Shown here in pieces: positions 22,601 through 34,632 of a stretch of 64,000 bases of DNA. Position 1 is the stretch's first letter; every line of letters begins with the position of its first letter. This stretch comes from Cichorium intybus (taxonomy: Eukaryota > Streptophyta > Magnoliopsida > Asterales > Asteraceae): the NCBI GenBank assembly GCA_023525715.1, contig CM042013.1:76677494-76741493 (forward strand). Reading direction: 5' to 3'. A model generated the notes under the pieces. The model had not been told where the DNA came from. It was given only the letters and a program-made list of their open reading frames with translations, and did not search any database. Made by a program: the position numbers and the translations under genes.

Positions 22601-24433
22601 GCAATGGAGAAGACAGTCCAGCATAGTAACAGAGAGAGAGATGGTGTGAAGTATGAGGTGCCCAGGGGGTTCTTTTTATAGCCTCCAAGGGTTACACCTG
22701 AAACCCTAAGGAGCCTCCAAATGGACTAGCCTTTTGACCACTTCGACCAGGCTTCCCAAAACCCTAATTAGGGTTTCGCCAAACCCTGGAGAAGCCAACA
22801 GGGTGGCACCATTTTGGTCCCTTGTTTTTACCTGGCCAGTTATTCAACTATTTAATAAATGCAAACCAGTCCCTGCACCTTTTATTAATTTATTTAATCA
22901 CTAAATTATATCCAATTAATTCTAGATTAAATCTCAATTAATTAATATAGTTTCTAATTAATATATTAACACTTAAATATATTAATAAACCATATATTTA
23001 TTTTCTATTGATTTATTAAATAATTAATAAATCAACCATTCTCTCTACTGAATTATACATCTATCCTCCAGCTATGAGGGCAACCCAAATGGACTTAGCT
23101 TCTATTAACAAGATAAATACAATTATAAGTCATGGCTTAGACACCTAATCCAACAACACCATCACAAGGTAAAGCTTCAGAAGTAAATACACCATTCTTA
23201 AAGACATAAATTGAACCATTCAAATTATCAAAAGAATAATGAAAACCTTGTCTAAACAATGCATGAAATGAAATTATGCTTCTAGCCATATCTGGCGAAT
23301 AGCAACAATTCAGTAAATCTAAACTAACACCATTACTAAGCACCAATCTATAGACACCGATCATGGTAACAAGTGACGTTCGCCTATTGCCCATGATCAG
23401 GTTCAATCTACTGTGCTCCAGCTCCCTAATTTCCTTCAGGCCTTGCAAATCAGAACAAATATGAAAACCACATCCGGTGTCAAGGACCCAAGAACTGGAA
23501 GATGATGAGTTTTTAGATATAGTGTAAGTACCTGCTGATGATGGCTTCACTTTGCCATCCTTAACGTCTTGCAAGTACTTTGGGCAACTTCTTTTCCAGT
23601 GACCCTTCTCTTTGCAATAAAAACACTCGGCATCTTTGGGGTTAGTGACATGAGGAATGCCGAAAGACTTGGTTCTCGGGCCATTGCTGGACGACCCGAC
23701 TTGAACCTTATCCCTCCAATTTTGCTGGGAGGGCCCTTCCTTTTCTTTCCTTTGGCATGGCCAATTGCCAAGACAGGCTGGCTCACTAAGGGTACACTTT
23801 TACCCTTCAGCCCATCTTCTGCAGTTTTAAGCATGCCATGCAACTAAGCCAAAGAGGTTTGAGTATTGTTCAAATGATACGCCAGTGTGAACTGCTCATA
23901 AGAACTCGGTAAGGAGTTATGCACTATGTCAACGGCCAACTCCTCATCGACTTGCATACCCAGCTTCCTTAGCCTATCCATGTAACCTTGCATCCTTTGC
24001 ATGTGACTTCAGACGGACTCTCCGTCCTTTGGCTTGCTGTTCGTGAAGGCTCGGACCACTTCGCACCTCTCGACACACGCTCGCTTACGGAACTTTTCCA
24101 CAAGGTCCTTGTGCATTTCATAGGGCTAGTAGTCCTCGTAGATTCGTTGCAATTCGGGTTTATTGTAGCAATCATGATGCAGGCCACTTTGGTCGCATCA
24201 TCATAATGTTTTTTGTACGAGGTATATTCCTCAAGAGTAGCTGTGTCGGGGTCAACTTCAATGAACTCAGTATCAAGAACATACTCTTTGTTCTCAAACC
24301 TCAGAGCCATCTTTATGTTTATGATCCAGTCGTTGTAGTTAGTGCCATCCAATGTCACTTTAGAACACAACGAGAGGATTTGAGTGACGTTACTGTTGTT
24401 GGAGTGGGGAACAGATTGGTCAGCGGAGGACAT
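19628..24433 (-). pseudogene. E1 gag-pol relic (copia), split by a solo LTR
   Basis: Order on the minus strand: gag from ATG 24433 (MSSADQSVPHSNN); zinc-knuckle and protease part with LDTGCGFHICSDL (about 23470-23500); GAG-pre-integrase HCRLGHINKKR and CESCLLGKMTKSPF; integrase with DKGGEY; reverse transcriptase with YVDDIL (about 20604-20620); RNase H with YTDASFQT, ending at 19628. Frameshifts and stops occur in gag (about 23850-23970), integrase, and between RT and RNase H. The usual catalytic glutamate of the integrase (AERRNRT in relatives) is a lysine here (AKRRNRT, about 21810). A solo LTR at 22388-23155 cuts it between protease and integrase. It cannot make active proteins. Confidence 0.88.
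22388..23155 (-). mobile_element. Solo LTR of an E1-related copia family
   Basis: 768 bp, beginning TGAAGGGTTTCTATGCAATC and ending CCTAATCCAACA on the plus strand. A direct repeat ACACC flanks it (22383-22387 and 23156-23160). E1 pol reads through once it is removed. The internal region is absent, as after recombination between the two LTRs of a full element. Confidence 0.9.
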
Positions 24434-24453
24434 CTTTAAAAGAAGGTAGTTTT

Positions 24454-24800
24454 TGTTAGTTCTATTTGCCCAAGGATGATCATAAAATGATATTACTAAT
24501 AATACATGATCCTATAGGGTCACACCAACAACAAGTTTGACACTAATTGATCATTTAGAACGTTAAATTTGATTTAACATCAAATGATACTAAACTTGCA
24601 ATTTAATCTTGTAGGTTATTATTATTTGAGGTAAATAATAATAACTACAAAATTAAAGGTTGATTAGTAATTCATATGTGATGAATTAATTAAGTAACAA
24701 TTAAATTGTTTAAATTGTTAAACGATTTAATTGATATATATAAGTAAGCCTTTTATTTAATTTAATTAGTAAATTAAATAATATATATATATATATATTG

Positions 24801-24888
<88 letters not shown>

Positions 24889-25602
24889 ATATACATAATT
24901 ATACAATTAAGATTGTATATTTAGATGGTTTATTTATATATTTGATTATGGGTTAAATGTTATTCCATTAAAGAAATGAGAAGATGTATTATTTATAAGC
25001 TTATAATTATCTAAGTTTTATAAATAATAACAACCCACTAGCACTTCATTAGTCATCATATAACTAGCCATATTGGAAGGAAAAGAATGCATTAAGAACT
25101 TAAAAGAAAAGGAAGATGCCTTGTGTCTTCTAGCTTTTGATTATAGAAATCAAATGGATCTTTCTTTTAAGCTAGTTGCATGTGCTTTTCTTTTCTCTTG
25201 GTGGGTTATATTGTGGACGGTTTTGAGAGGGTTTTAGTGATCATTTTTCTTGCTTAAAATCAGCAAAATAACTCTCCTTAAGTGCCTAAGAAAATTGGTT
25301 TTTGGTTTCATAAGAAAATGAGTTATAACTTGCAAGTTGTGGAACTAGCATTCAAGGGTGTTCAAGCTTGTGGTGGATCAACTATAGAGGGATTGTAGTT
25401 TGATTCCTAGCTATCAAAATCATCCAAACCAAACCCAAGAACAAAGGTTATGATCTTGAACTTAATCTATGTTTGTTCTTCATCTTATCTCTACATGCAT
25501 GTAGCATGATCCTCTTGAAAATGGAATTTGTGTTCATGATTTTATGCTTCCGTTGCAAACTCTTGTTTTTGAAACTAACTACATGAACCATGATTTCCAA
25601 CA
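24454..25602 (+). repeat. E2 5' LTR
   Basis: 1149 bp, almost identical to the 3' LTR. I count about 11 single-base differences by eye, apart from a TA microsatellite (about 24780-24890) that is longer here than in the 3' LTR (about 32646-32706). That length gap explains most of the 58-bp size difference. Confidence 0.95.
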
Positions 25603-27521
25603 ATTGGTATCAGAGCCATGGCTATATTGCATGTTTAGATAATAAGTTTATTTGGATAAACTTGGTTTTTGGAAGCCATGAATGTTCATCTTCTTGAATG
25701 AAAGTTTCATGCATGGCTTCTTTGGCAACATGCAAATATATAATCTATGATTTTATGTAACCAACTATATTTTATGTATGCATGCATTTGGTTACATAGA
25801 TGTTGCCTTAGAAAAACAAAGTGTTGATTTTCTTATGATTTTATGTGATAAAATGGTGCATAAACAAGCCAAGGACCATATGATGCATGTTTTGTGTTTG
25901 TGTTTGATATGGTTGTAATCTATTCATTTATTCAATTGGTTTGTAATAATAATTAGTTATTTCCTTCTTTATATTCCTTTTGTAAATATTAGAATAGTTG
26001 TATTTTATTTATTTCACAAAAATGTAACAAGAGAAGGAAGTAAAAGACCAAGAGAAGATTGCACCCAACAGCAGCACTTTCTGAAGAGCTGCTGTCCAGA
26101 TTTCAAAATTGTTTTGAAAGTGTTTTTTAAAATTCATATCTTGGTTATTTGGTGATATACTTGTTGGTAACTTTAATATCTAGTATATACATTAAGTTTC
26201 AACAAGTATTAGCATCAATATAGCCAAGAATGAATTGAAAAATGCAACAAAAAACCACAAAAACCCTTCCTGCTGCCCCTGCTGGTCGCAAGTTTTGAAG
26301 GGTCCAAAGAAAAATCACATGTCACTCAATGGTGTCAAGAAATGGTGGTTCAAGTGTCATTTGGTGTTATAAAAGGCTTGGCAAAATTGTAGCCAAATCG
26401 AAGATCATTTGGTTGAGTTTTTGTCACCCTTTTGTCCCTAGGTTTGGATTTGATATTTCATGTGTGGCTCACATGAAATATCAAACTAGTTGGCTTGTGT
26501 TTATGCACCCATGCATGCTTGTGATGTTTGAATGTTTTATTATGTTATGTTGTGGATGAAAATAAGATTTTGCATGCTAGACAACCTAGATAATTAAACA
26601 TAATCATCAAGGAGTTTGTATTTTCAAAAGTTGACATTTAAAACATTAGATGTGATAAAATAGGTTTTATTAAAATGGGTTTTGTTTAAAACCTATTCAG
26701 TCAAGTTTTGAAAATGATTGAAACAAGAAATAAAATGGAGATTTTATAAACTCTTACAAACTCCAACCCTAAGTAATAATGGTAATTATTTAGGATTATA
26801 AATTGGTTCTAATATATGTGATCAAACTCAAACTTAATATTGGATATTAATTGTAATCTTGACCACAAACAAAGAATCAATAAAATGGAGATTTTATGAT
26901 TTAGGAACCAATTAACAAAATAAGATTTAATGGTACCATGTTCATTGGATGCATGCAATCTACATGATACCATATGTTTTTCAAAATTAGAATTGTAAAA
27001 CATTTAAATCCCTTATGAAATACGAATCAATGCCGTCCCTCTTAAAGACACTCATGTATCACTTGAATTTCCTTGTGGGATAAAGGATACCTAACCACTT
27101 GGAATCTTCTTGCGATACAAGAAGTAGTTTTGCAATATTGATGGGATAAAGGACACCTAACCATTAATAGTTGTCAAAACTACACGTCCGTTTAAGTAGG
27201 ATGATTCGTTTGGAAATCTCTTGTGATAAAGGTCAGCTAAGCATTAGAAATCCAAGGCATAGATGTGATCAAACATGCCAAAATTATAAATGTTATAATG
27301 GGATCCCATAACTCTAGAAATTATATTTGGATATAATTGGTAAACCGTTACCTACCTTGTTGATTCGAATAGGTGGGATAAAGGATACCTAACCACTTAT
27401 TCGTAATGCAACTTGGATTCTAGACCTTAATTAATTAAAGTTTATGAAACAAGAAAGGGTATTAATTATTAAGGACTTAATATCATAATTTACTAAATAG
27501 AACCTTGTTAAAATTTTGTAG
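25603..27521 (+). other. E2 leader with primer-binding site and repeated motif
   Basis: The 1.9-kb untranslated leader begins with the initiator-methionine tRNA binding site TGGTATCAGAGCC. Four copies of a motif like GATAAAGGATACCTAACCAC lie at about 27079, 27145, 27224 and 27377. Several short ATG frames precede gag. No domain is recognised. Confidence 0.7.
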
Positions 27522-30500
27522 ATGGCACCAAACAACACACACTCGGCTCCTAACAAAACCTCACTACGGTCTCTCCTTGAAGGAGAAAAACTTAACCATA
27601 CCAACTTCTTGGATTGGCACCGTAGTGTGAGAATTGTTCTCAAACAAGAAAAGAAAGAATATGTTCTCAATGAACCACTTCCAGAAGAGCCCCCTGCCAT
27701 TCCTAAGCCCGCACACGATGCATGGCTTAAAAAGATGGATGATTCCATCGATGCATCATGCCTCATGTTGGCAACCATGATTCCCGACCTTCAGAATGAT
27801 TTGGAGAATCATTCTGCCTATGACATGATTCATCAACTAAAGGAAATGTTCCAACAACTTGCAAGAACGGAAAGGTTCGAAACTGTTCGGGCTTTCCATG
27901 CTTGCAAGATGGAGGATGGGCAGTCGGTAAGCTCTTATGTGCTCAAAATGAAGAGTCACATTGATCATTTGGCACGTCTTGGAGTTGTGATGCCCGAAGA
28001 GCTAGCAACGGATATGATCCTTAACTCCTTGACAAAGTCCTTTGATCCTTTTGTCATGAATTTTAACATGAATGGTTTAAACAAGACTATCCCGGAATTA
28101 CATGGGATGCTAATTACTGCGGAAAAGAATCTGCCTAAGAAAACCACTCAAGTTCTCATGATCAAGGAAGGTGGCACAAAGAGAACTAGACCAGAACACC
28201 CTACCAACTCCAAGGGCAAGGGGAAAGCAAAAGCTTTCAAAGGTAAGGGCAAGAAAGTTGTCCAACCTTCCCATCCGCCCAAGAAGAAGGCAAAGGTTGC
28301 CAAAGAAGACACATGCTTTGAATGTGGCAAAGCTGGGCATTGGAAGAGAAATTGCCCTACGTATCTTGCGGAGTTGAAGAAGAAGAAGGCCGGTGAAGGC
28401 ACTTCAGGTATCTATGTGATAGACCTAGAACTTTATAATTTATCTCCTAACACATGGGTATTTGATACTGGTTGTGGAACTCACATATGTAATATGTTGC
28501 AGGGGTTCAAAAGGATTAGGCGACTGAAGGCAAATGAGGTAGTACTTCGGGTTGGAAACAATGCAAGGGTTGCGGTGGATTCAATTGGAAGTTTTAATTT
28601 ATTACTACCTAATGGCTTGTGTGTGACATTGTTGAATGTTTACTATGTTCCTAGCTTGACTAGGAATATTATTTCAGTTGCTAAATTAAGACAATGTAAA
28701 TTTGATCTTTCCTTTAATAATGATGATATTTGTGTTTACAAAAATAATGTATTCTATTTTGAGGCTAGGCCTTTAAATGGAATTTATGAAGTAAACCTTG
28801 ATGAAAAGACTAACCATGACTCTTTATACCACACTTTCACCAAGAAACCTAAATTTGATTTGAGTCAAACCTATCTATGGCATTGTCGCCTTAGGCATAT
28901 AAACAAGAATCGCATATCCCAACTTAAAAAGAGTGGACTTTTGAAGGCAAATGAGAATGACTCATTTGATATATGTGAATCTTGTTTACATGGCAAGATG
29001 ACTAAAGCTCCTTTCTCCGGAACCAATGAGAGAGCAAAGGACTTGTTAGGAATCATACATACGGATGTATGTGGTCCTTTCAAGCCAATGACTAGATATG
29101 GTGAAAGATATTTCATCACCTTCACTGACGACTTTAGTCGTTTTGGATATGTTTATTTGATTAAACATAAACATGAGGCGTTTGAAATGTTCAAAACGTT
29201 TCAAAATGAAGTGGAAAATCAACTCAACAAAACAATTAAAGTTCTTCGTTCTGATAGAGGAGGTGAGTACTTAAGTACAAACTTTATGGATCATTGTAAG
29301 AATTGTGGAATTGTTTCACAACTTACTCCACCTGGAACACGACAACATAATGGTGTGTCTGAGAGGCGGAACCGAACACTATTGGATATGGTTCGATCCA
29401 TGATGAGTAGAAGTACTCTACCTTTATCTTTTTGGGGTTATGCTATACAAACAGCTGCTCGTTTCCTAAACATGGCACCTACTAAGAAGGTAGATAAAAC
29501 GCCTTATGAGATATGGCATGGAAGGGTTCCATCTTTATCCTATCTCAAGGTATGGGGTTGTGAAGCTTATGTTAGACAAGAAGCTTCAAACAAATTAGAA
29601 CCCCATTCAACTAAATGTATCTTTGTAGGGTATCCGAAAGATTGTCTTGGATACTATTTCTACAATCCCATCGAGAATAAGATATTTATTTCTCGAAAAG
29701 CTGAATTCCTAGAAAACAAGTTTCTGACGGAAGAGGCTAGTGGGAGGTTTGTGGAACTTGAGGAACTTCAGGAACCACAACCTGATACACAAGAAGTTGA
29801 ATCTAGCATTCAACAAGAAATTGTTGAACCTGAACAAACGGTTGATCAGGAACAAATTGTAACACAGGGTGTTCGCAAATCTGGTAGGGTTCGAATTGAA
29901 CTAGAAAGGTATGGTTACCTTTTGATGGAAGAGGAATGTTATACGATAGATTCTGATGAGCCCGTCAACTATCAAAGTGCAATATCAGATCCTGAATCTG
30001 ATAAATGGCTTGAGGCCATGAACACTGAGATGCAATCCATGCACGATAATCAAGTTTGGAACTTGGTTAATCTTCCCACCAATTGTAAGACTGTTGGGAA
30101 CAAATGGGTTTTCAAGAAGAAAATCGACGTGGATGGAAATGTTCACACTTTTAAGGCTAGACTTGTCGCTAAAGGATACTCACAGACTCATGGTATTGAC
30201 TATGATGAGACCTTTTCTCCAGTGGCAATGATCAAGTCGATTAGGATACTTTTTGCCATAGCCGCATACTATGATTATGAGATATGGCAAATGGATGTCA
30301 AGACCGCTTTCCTTAATGGATACTTATTGGAAGATGTCTATATGGAACAACCTGAAGGTTTTGTCGATCCCAAGCATCCAAACAAAGTGTGCAAGCTTAA
30401 AAGATCTATCTATGGATTAAAGCAAGCGTCTCGAACATGGAACATCCGTTTTGATGAAAAGATTACGAGTTTTGGATTCATCGAAAATGAGGATGACTCC

Positions 30501-31541
30501 TGTGTTTACAAGAAAGCTAGTGGGAGCATTGTCATAATCCTAGTATTGTATGTAGATGACATACTTTTATTTGGAAATGACATCCCAACCTTAAAAGGTG
30601 TCAAAGCGTTCCTTGAGAGTTGTTTCTCAATGAAGGATCTAGGGGAAGCTGCTTATGTATTAGGCATAAAGATCTATAGAGATAGATCTAAGAGACTTAT
30701 TGGTCTAAGCCAAAGTGTATATATTGATAAAATCTTGAAAAGGTTCAAGATGCAAGACTCCAAAAGAGGATTCTTGCCAATGCCTTATGGCACCATCCTA
30801 AGCAAGTCTCAGTGCCCAAACTCAAGGACTGAACTTGAAAGGATGAAACATGTCCCATATGCTTCGGCAATTGGGTCCATCATGTATGCCATGTTATGCA
30901 CTAGGCCCGACGTCTCATGTGCCTTAAGTATGACTAGTAGGAATCAACAGAACCCAGGTGAAGCCCACTGGACTGCTGTAAAGAATATTCTTAAGTACTT
31001 GAGAAGAACTAAAGATATGTTCTTAGTTTACGGCGGTTTGGAAGAAAGCTTAAAGGTAAAGAGTTACACTGACGCAAGCTTCCAAACAGATAGGGATGAT
31101 TCGAAATCTCAATCTGGGTATGTCTTTATTTTAAATGGAGGAGCCGTGTCTTGGAAGAGTTCCAAAAAAGAAGTAATTGCACAATCCACTACAGAATCAG
31201 AATATGTTGCTGCTTCAGAAGCTGCTCAAGAAGCTGTCTGGATGAGAAAGTTCATAGAAGATCTAGGGGTTGTTCCTTCCATTCGGGACCCTATAGAAAT
31301 ATTCTGTGACAATCTAGGTGCTATAGCTCAAGCAAAGGAACCTAGATTGCATCAAAAAACCAAACACATTCACCGAAGGTATAACTACATTAGACATGAA
31401 GTTAAAAATGGTGAAATAAGTATTCACAAGGTTCATACAGATCAAAATTTGGCAGACCCATTCACGAAACCTTTACCCCAAACTAAGCATGAAAGTCATG
31501 CTAAGGGTATAGGACTCTGTTTTTCTAATGAATGGATTTGA
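27522..31541 (+). CDS. E2 gag-pol polyprotein (Ty1/copia, Tork/Angela-like), intact
   Basis: 1339 residues without a stop. Domains in order: copia-type gag; one CCHC zinc knuckle (C265, C268, H273, C278) after a lysine-rich stretch; aspartic protease with DTG at 315-317; GAG-pre-integrase zinc motif (H454, H459, C485, C488); integrase core with D515, D578 and E614, giving the expected D-35-E spacing; reverse transcriptase with YVDD (D1012, D1013); RNase H starting near YTDASFQT (D1184) and running to the end. This is the whole set for copying RNA into DNA in cytoplasmic particles and inserting it in the nucleus. The single frame implies one protein cut by its own protease. ATG at 27522 follows a stop-rich leader. 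Assignment to the Tork/Angela side of copia is from motif style only. Confidence 0.96.
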   Translation: MAPNNTHSAPNKTSLRSLLEGEKLNHTNFLDWHRSVRIVLKQEKKEYVLNEPLPEEPPAIPKPAHDAWLKKMDDSIDASCLMLATMIPDLQNDLENHSAYDMIHQLKEMFQQLARTERFETVRAFHACKMEDGQSVSSYVLKMKSHIDHLARLGVVMPEELATDMILNSLTKSFDPFVMNFNMNGLNKTIPELHGMLITAEKNLPKKTTQVLMIKEGGTKRTRPEHPTNSKGKGKAKAFKGKGKKVVQPSHPPKKKAKVAKEDTCFECGKAGHWKRNCPTYLAELKKKKAGEGTSGIYVIDLELYNLSPNTWVFDTGCGTHICNMLQGFKRIRRLKANEVVLRVGNNARVAVDSIGSFNLLLPNGLCVTLLNVYYVPSLTRNIISVAKLRQCKFDLSFNNDDICVYKNNVFYFEARPLNGIYEVNLDEKTNHDSLYHTFTKKPKFDLSQTYLWHCRLRHINKNRISQLKKSGLLKANENDSFDICESCLHGKMTKAPFSGTNERAKDLLGIIHTDVCGPFKPMTRYGERYFITFTDDFSRFGYVYLIKHKHEAFEMFKTFQNEVENQLNKTIKVLRSDRGGEYLSTNFMDHCKNCGIVSQLTPPGTRQHNGVSERRNRTLLDMVRSMMSRSTLPLSFWGYAIQTAARFLNMAPTKKVDKTPYEIWHGRVPSLSYLKVWGCEAYVRQEASNKLEPHSTKCIFVGYPKDCLGYYFYNPIENKIFISRKAEFLENKFLTEEASGRFVELEELQEPQPDTQEVESSIQQEIVEPEQTVDQEQIVTQGVRKSGRVRIELERYGYLLMEEECYTIDSDEPVNYQSAISDPESDKWLEAMNTEMQSMHDNQVWNLVNLPTNCKTVGNKWVFKKKIDVDGNVHTFKARLVAKGYSQTHGIDYDETFSPVAMIKSIRILFAIAAYYDYEIWQMDVKTAFLNGYLLEDVYMEQPEGFVDPKHPNKVCKLKRSIYGLKQASRTWNIRFDEKITSFGFIENEDDSCVYKKASGSIVIILVLYVDDILLFGNDIPTLKGVKAFLESCFSMKDLGEAAYVLGIKIYRDRSKRLIGLSQSVYIDKILKRFKMQDSKRGFLPMPYGTILSKSQCPNSRTELERMKHVPYASAIGSIMYAMLCTRPDVSCALSMTSRNQQNPGEAHWTAVKNILKYLRRTKDMFLVYGGLEESLKVKSYTDASFQTDRDDSKSQSGYVFILNGGAVSWKSSKKEVIAQSTTESEYVAASEAAQEAVWMRKFIEDLGVVPSIRDPIEIFCDNLGAIAQAKEPRLHQKTKHIHRRYNYIRHEVKNGEISIHKVHTDQNLADPFTKPLPQTKHESHAKGIGLCFSNEWI

Positions 31542-32321
31542 TTTGTGTTTAATGTTTTATGAATATGAACTTATGTAAACGACAAGAATTATGTAATATA
31601 TGTGACGTGATGTTTCATTCATAATTATTGTGTTTTATTAGCATGTTTAATCCTTGAATAATTTAGTTATTCTAAACGTCCATAGTCGATCATAGTTGTG
31701 GGAGCAATTATGAAGTAAGACTAATATGAATTGGATTGGTTGACTTTTATGGGTAAAAGTAGGAAAAGGTTGCAACCAAATTCATAGGTACTTGTCAGTG
31801 AACAAGTATTGGACTTGACCCGTTTCAAGATCACTCCATGGATCATCATCATAAGTGATTCTTGAATAAAGGTATTATCATTATATCCTTTGACCTGAGA
31901 TACATATTTGGGACTTAAGTGTAGAGTGTACTATGCTTTGATATGGTTTACTGTTGTTCTTGAAATACAGACAACCATAAAGGCCATACTCATGCATAGT
32001 ACTAACTATATGAGGGGCGTATGTAGTCAAGACGGGATTTGTTCCTCTTATGTGTTGAGAGTTAGACATCTAAGGCGCCTGTTTGAAAGTTGAACATAAA
32101 ATGAGAATGATTAAGATCCATGTCTCATGTTCAACATGATGTCTGTGACAAAGGGATAATTGATAGATAACCTTATACATCAATTAGAGCCTCGTGTTTT
32201 CTGAAGAATTGAATGTTGTTGAATGGCACAATGGCATGTGTTATTGGGGGCAGTGAAATGTTGCTAGACGTTTACCACTGTCGATATCATTCTATGATGC
32301 AACCTTGTGCAAGTGGGAGAT
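31542..32321 (+). other. E2 3' untranslated region and polypurine tract
   Basis: 780 bp without a gene, ending in GTGCAAGTGGGAGAT directly before the LTR, which would prime plus-strand synthesis. Confidence 0.8.
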
Positions 32322-32664
32322 TGTTAGTTCTATATGCCCAAGGATGATCATAAAATGATATTACTAATAATACATGATCCTATAGGGTCACACCAACAAC
32401 AATTTTGACACCAATTGATCATTTAGAACGTTAAATTTGATTTAACATCAAATGATACTAAACTTGCAATTTAATCTTGTAGGTTATTATTATTTGAGGT
32501 AAATAATAATAACTACAAAATTAAAGGTTGATTAGTAATTCATATGTGATGAATTAATTAAGTAACAATTAAATTGTTTAAATTGTTAAACGATTTAATT
32601 GATATATATAAGTAAGCCTTTTATTTAATTTAATTAGTAAATTAAATAAAATATATATATATTG

Positions 32665-32711
<47 letters not shown>

Positions 32712-33412
32712 TACAATTAAGATTGTATATTTAGATGGTTTATTTATATATTTGATTATGGGTTAAATGTTATTCCATTAAAGAAATGAGAAGATGTATT
32801 ATTTATAAGCTTATAATTATCTAAGTTTTATAAATAATAACAACCCACTAGCACTTCATTAGTCATCATATAACTAGCCATATTGGAAGGAAAAGAATGC
32901 ATTAAGAACTTAAAAGAAAAGGAAGATGCCTTGTGTCTTCTAGCTTTTGATTATAGAAATCAAATGGATCTTTCTTTTAAGCTAGTTGCATGTGCTTTTC
33001 TTTTCTCTTGGTGGGTTATATTGTGGACGGTTTTGAGAGGGTTTTAGTGATCATTTTTCTTGCTTAAAATCATCCAAATAACTCTCCTTAAGTGCCTAAG
33101 AAAATTAGTTTTTGGTTTCATAAGAAAAGGAGTTATAACTTGCAAGTTGTGGAACTAGCATTCAAGGGTGTTCAAGCTTGTGGTGGATCAACTATAGAGG
33201 GATTCTAATTTGATTCCTAGCTATAAAAATCATCCAAACCAAACCCAAGAACAAAGGTTATGATCTTGAACTTAATCTATGTTTGTTCTTCATCTTATCT
33301 CTACATGCATGTAGCATGATCCTCTTGAAAATGGAATTTGTGTTCATGATTTTATGCTTCCGTTGCAAACTCTTGTTTTTGAAACTAACTACATGAACCA
33401 TGATTTCCAACA
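32322..33412 (+). repeat. E2 3' LTR
   Basis: 1091 bp. It ends TTCCAACA and is followed by the GTTTT target duplication. Confidence 0.95.
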
Positions 33413-33417
33413 GTTTT

Positions 33418-34632
33418 TAATTAGATATATACAATCCTTAATATTAACCCAATATAATAATTAAGCCTAGGACCCAACTATAACAACTCACAACTTAGAA
33501 TAGGGATGTCGTAATCTAATTGTAAATTTTATAAAGGTAGGCGAATGACGATTCAGCCAATTTCACTGCAGAAGATAATCATATTGTAATGGAATTCCTA
33601 GATCTTTTGAGATTTATTGAAATGTTCAATAGCATGTTTAATCTCGGATATGCTCCACTGTATGTAACTCGGATGCCGAGGATCTCAAACTGGATGTGAA
33701 TAACCATGCAAATTAGCTTGGTACTCTCAAAGTCAATTACCATCTCTAATTGACGTGCCGGTAAACCACACACGCTCTATCAACAATGGTAAGATTGAGA
33801 AACCCATTGCAACTCTTTAAAAACCCCTATTGGTATGCCGGTAAACCACACACGCAACACCAATGTTTCATAAAGTACAATGTGCAATTTCATGTATTAG
33901 CATCAATTCACATTTTTCTTAAAGTAACTAGATTGGGATTTTATGAAATGTTCTAGTACTTTGGTTAACAACATTATACTTTTAATGAGATTAAGCGGTC
34001 CTATCAAACCCGTTCAGCTAACGACACTCCACTGATCAGGAGAGCGGTGGATGAGAGTGAACACCCATTAGATCGCCATTTTATAGACAGTCTCCTTATA
34101 CCCTCTTTATAGACCAATTTTGTGAATGAGGCCTACTATTGATTTGACTAACCAATTTATCTTATACATATAATATTAACTTTTAATTCTAATATATATA
34201 AGATGTACTTTAAACCTTTTAAAATATTTCTGGTTTAATCTTTTAATTTTCGAAAATTAACTCTTTAATTTTAAAATTAAATTTAAACCTTTAAATGATT
34301 TAATTTATCTTTTAATTAACCAATTAATTAAATTAATTAAATCTAGATAGACATCACAAATTAATCAAATTAATTTAATCCTATCTTAAACCCTTTAATT
34401 TCGAAAATTGCAAACAAGTGGGTTTAAGGTTTCTAATTATTAATTAATCATAATTACAAATAGAAAACCTAGCAATCAAATTCGCAGATAAGGGGTGGAG
34501 GCTAGGGTTTTCAAAACCATAGCCACAAAATCGATTTGGCTTTATCAAAGGGTTTAATTTTCGATAAACCCCTTACAAATAAAACAGTTACAGTAATTCA
34601 ATTAGAAAAACAGCCAAAAGCTCTGATACCAC
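33418..34632 (-). other. E1 leader and primer-binding site
   Basis: The untranslated leader lies between the E1 5' LTR and gag, with E2 inserted near its gag end. The primer-binding site TGGTATCAGAGC abuts the LTR at 34632 (minus). Two copies of a GCCGGTAAACCACACACGC motif lie at about 33757 and 33837. The same layout recurs in E3 and E5. Confidence 0.75.

Larger units (their letters stand above)
24454..33412 (+). mobile_element. E2: complete, young Ty1/copia element, plus strand
   Basis: 8.96 kb. LTRs are at 24454-25602 and 32322-33412; both start TGTTAGTTCTAT and end TTCCAACA. The direct repeat GTTTT flanks it (24449-24453 and 33413-33417). The primer-binding site TGGTATCAGAGCC is at 25605-25617 and the polypurine tract CAAGTGGGAGAT just before 32322. 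It has one uninterrupted gag-pol frame. It lies in the opposite orientation to E1, 16 bp upstream of the E1 gag start. All parts needed for autonomous movement appear present. Confidence 0.95.

Noticed and set aside
24779..24890. Long TA run as a functional element
   Set aside because: A simple microsatellite in the E2 LTR; length differs between the two LTRs, so it is slippage.
27431..29125. Minus-strand and alternate-frame ORFs across E2 gag
   Set aside because: They overlap the intact 1339-codon polyprotein and carry no motifs of their own.
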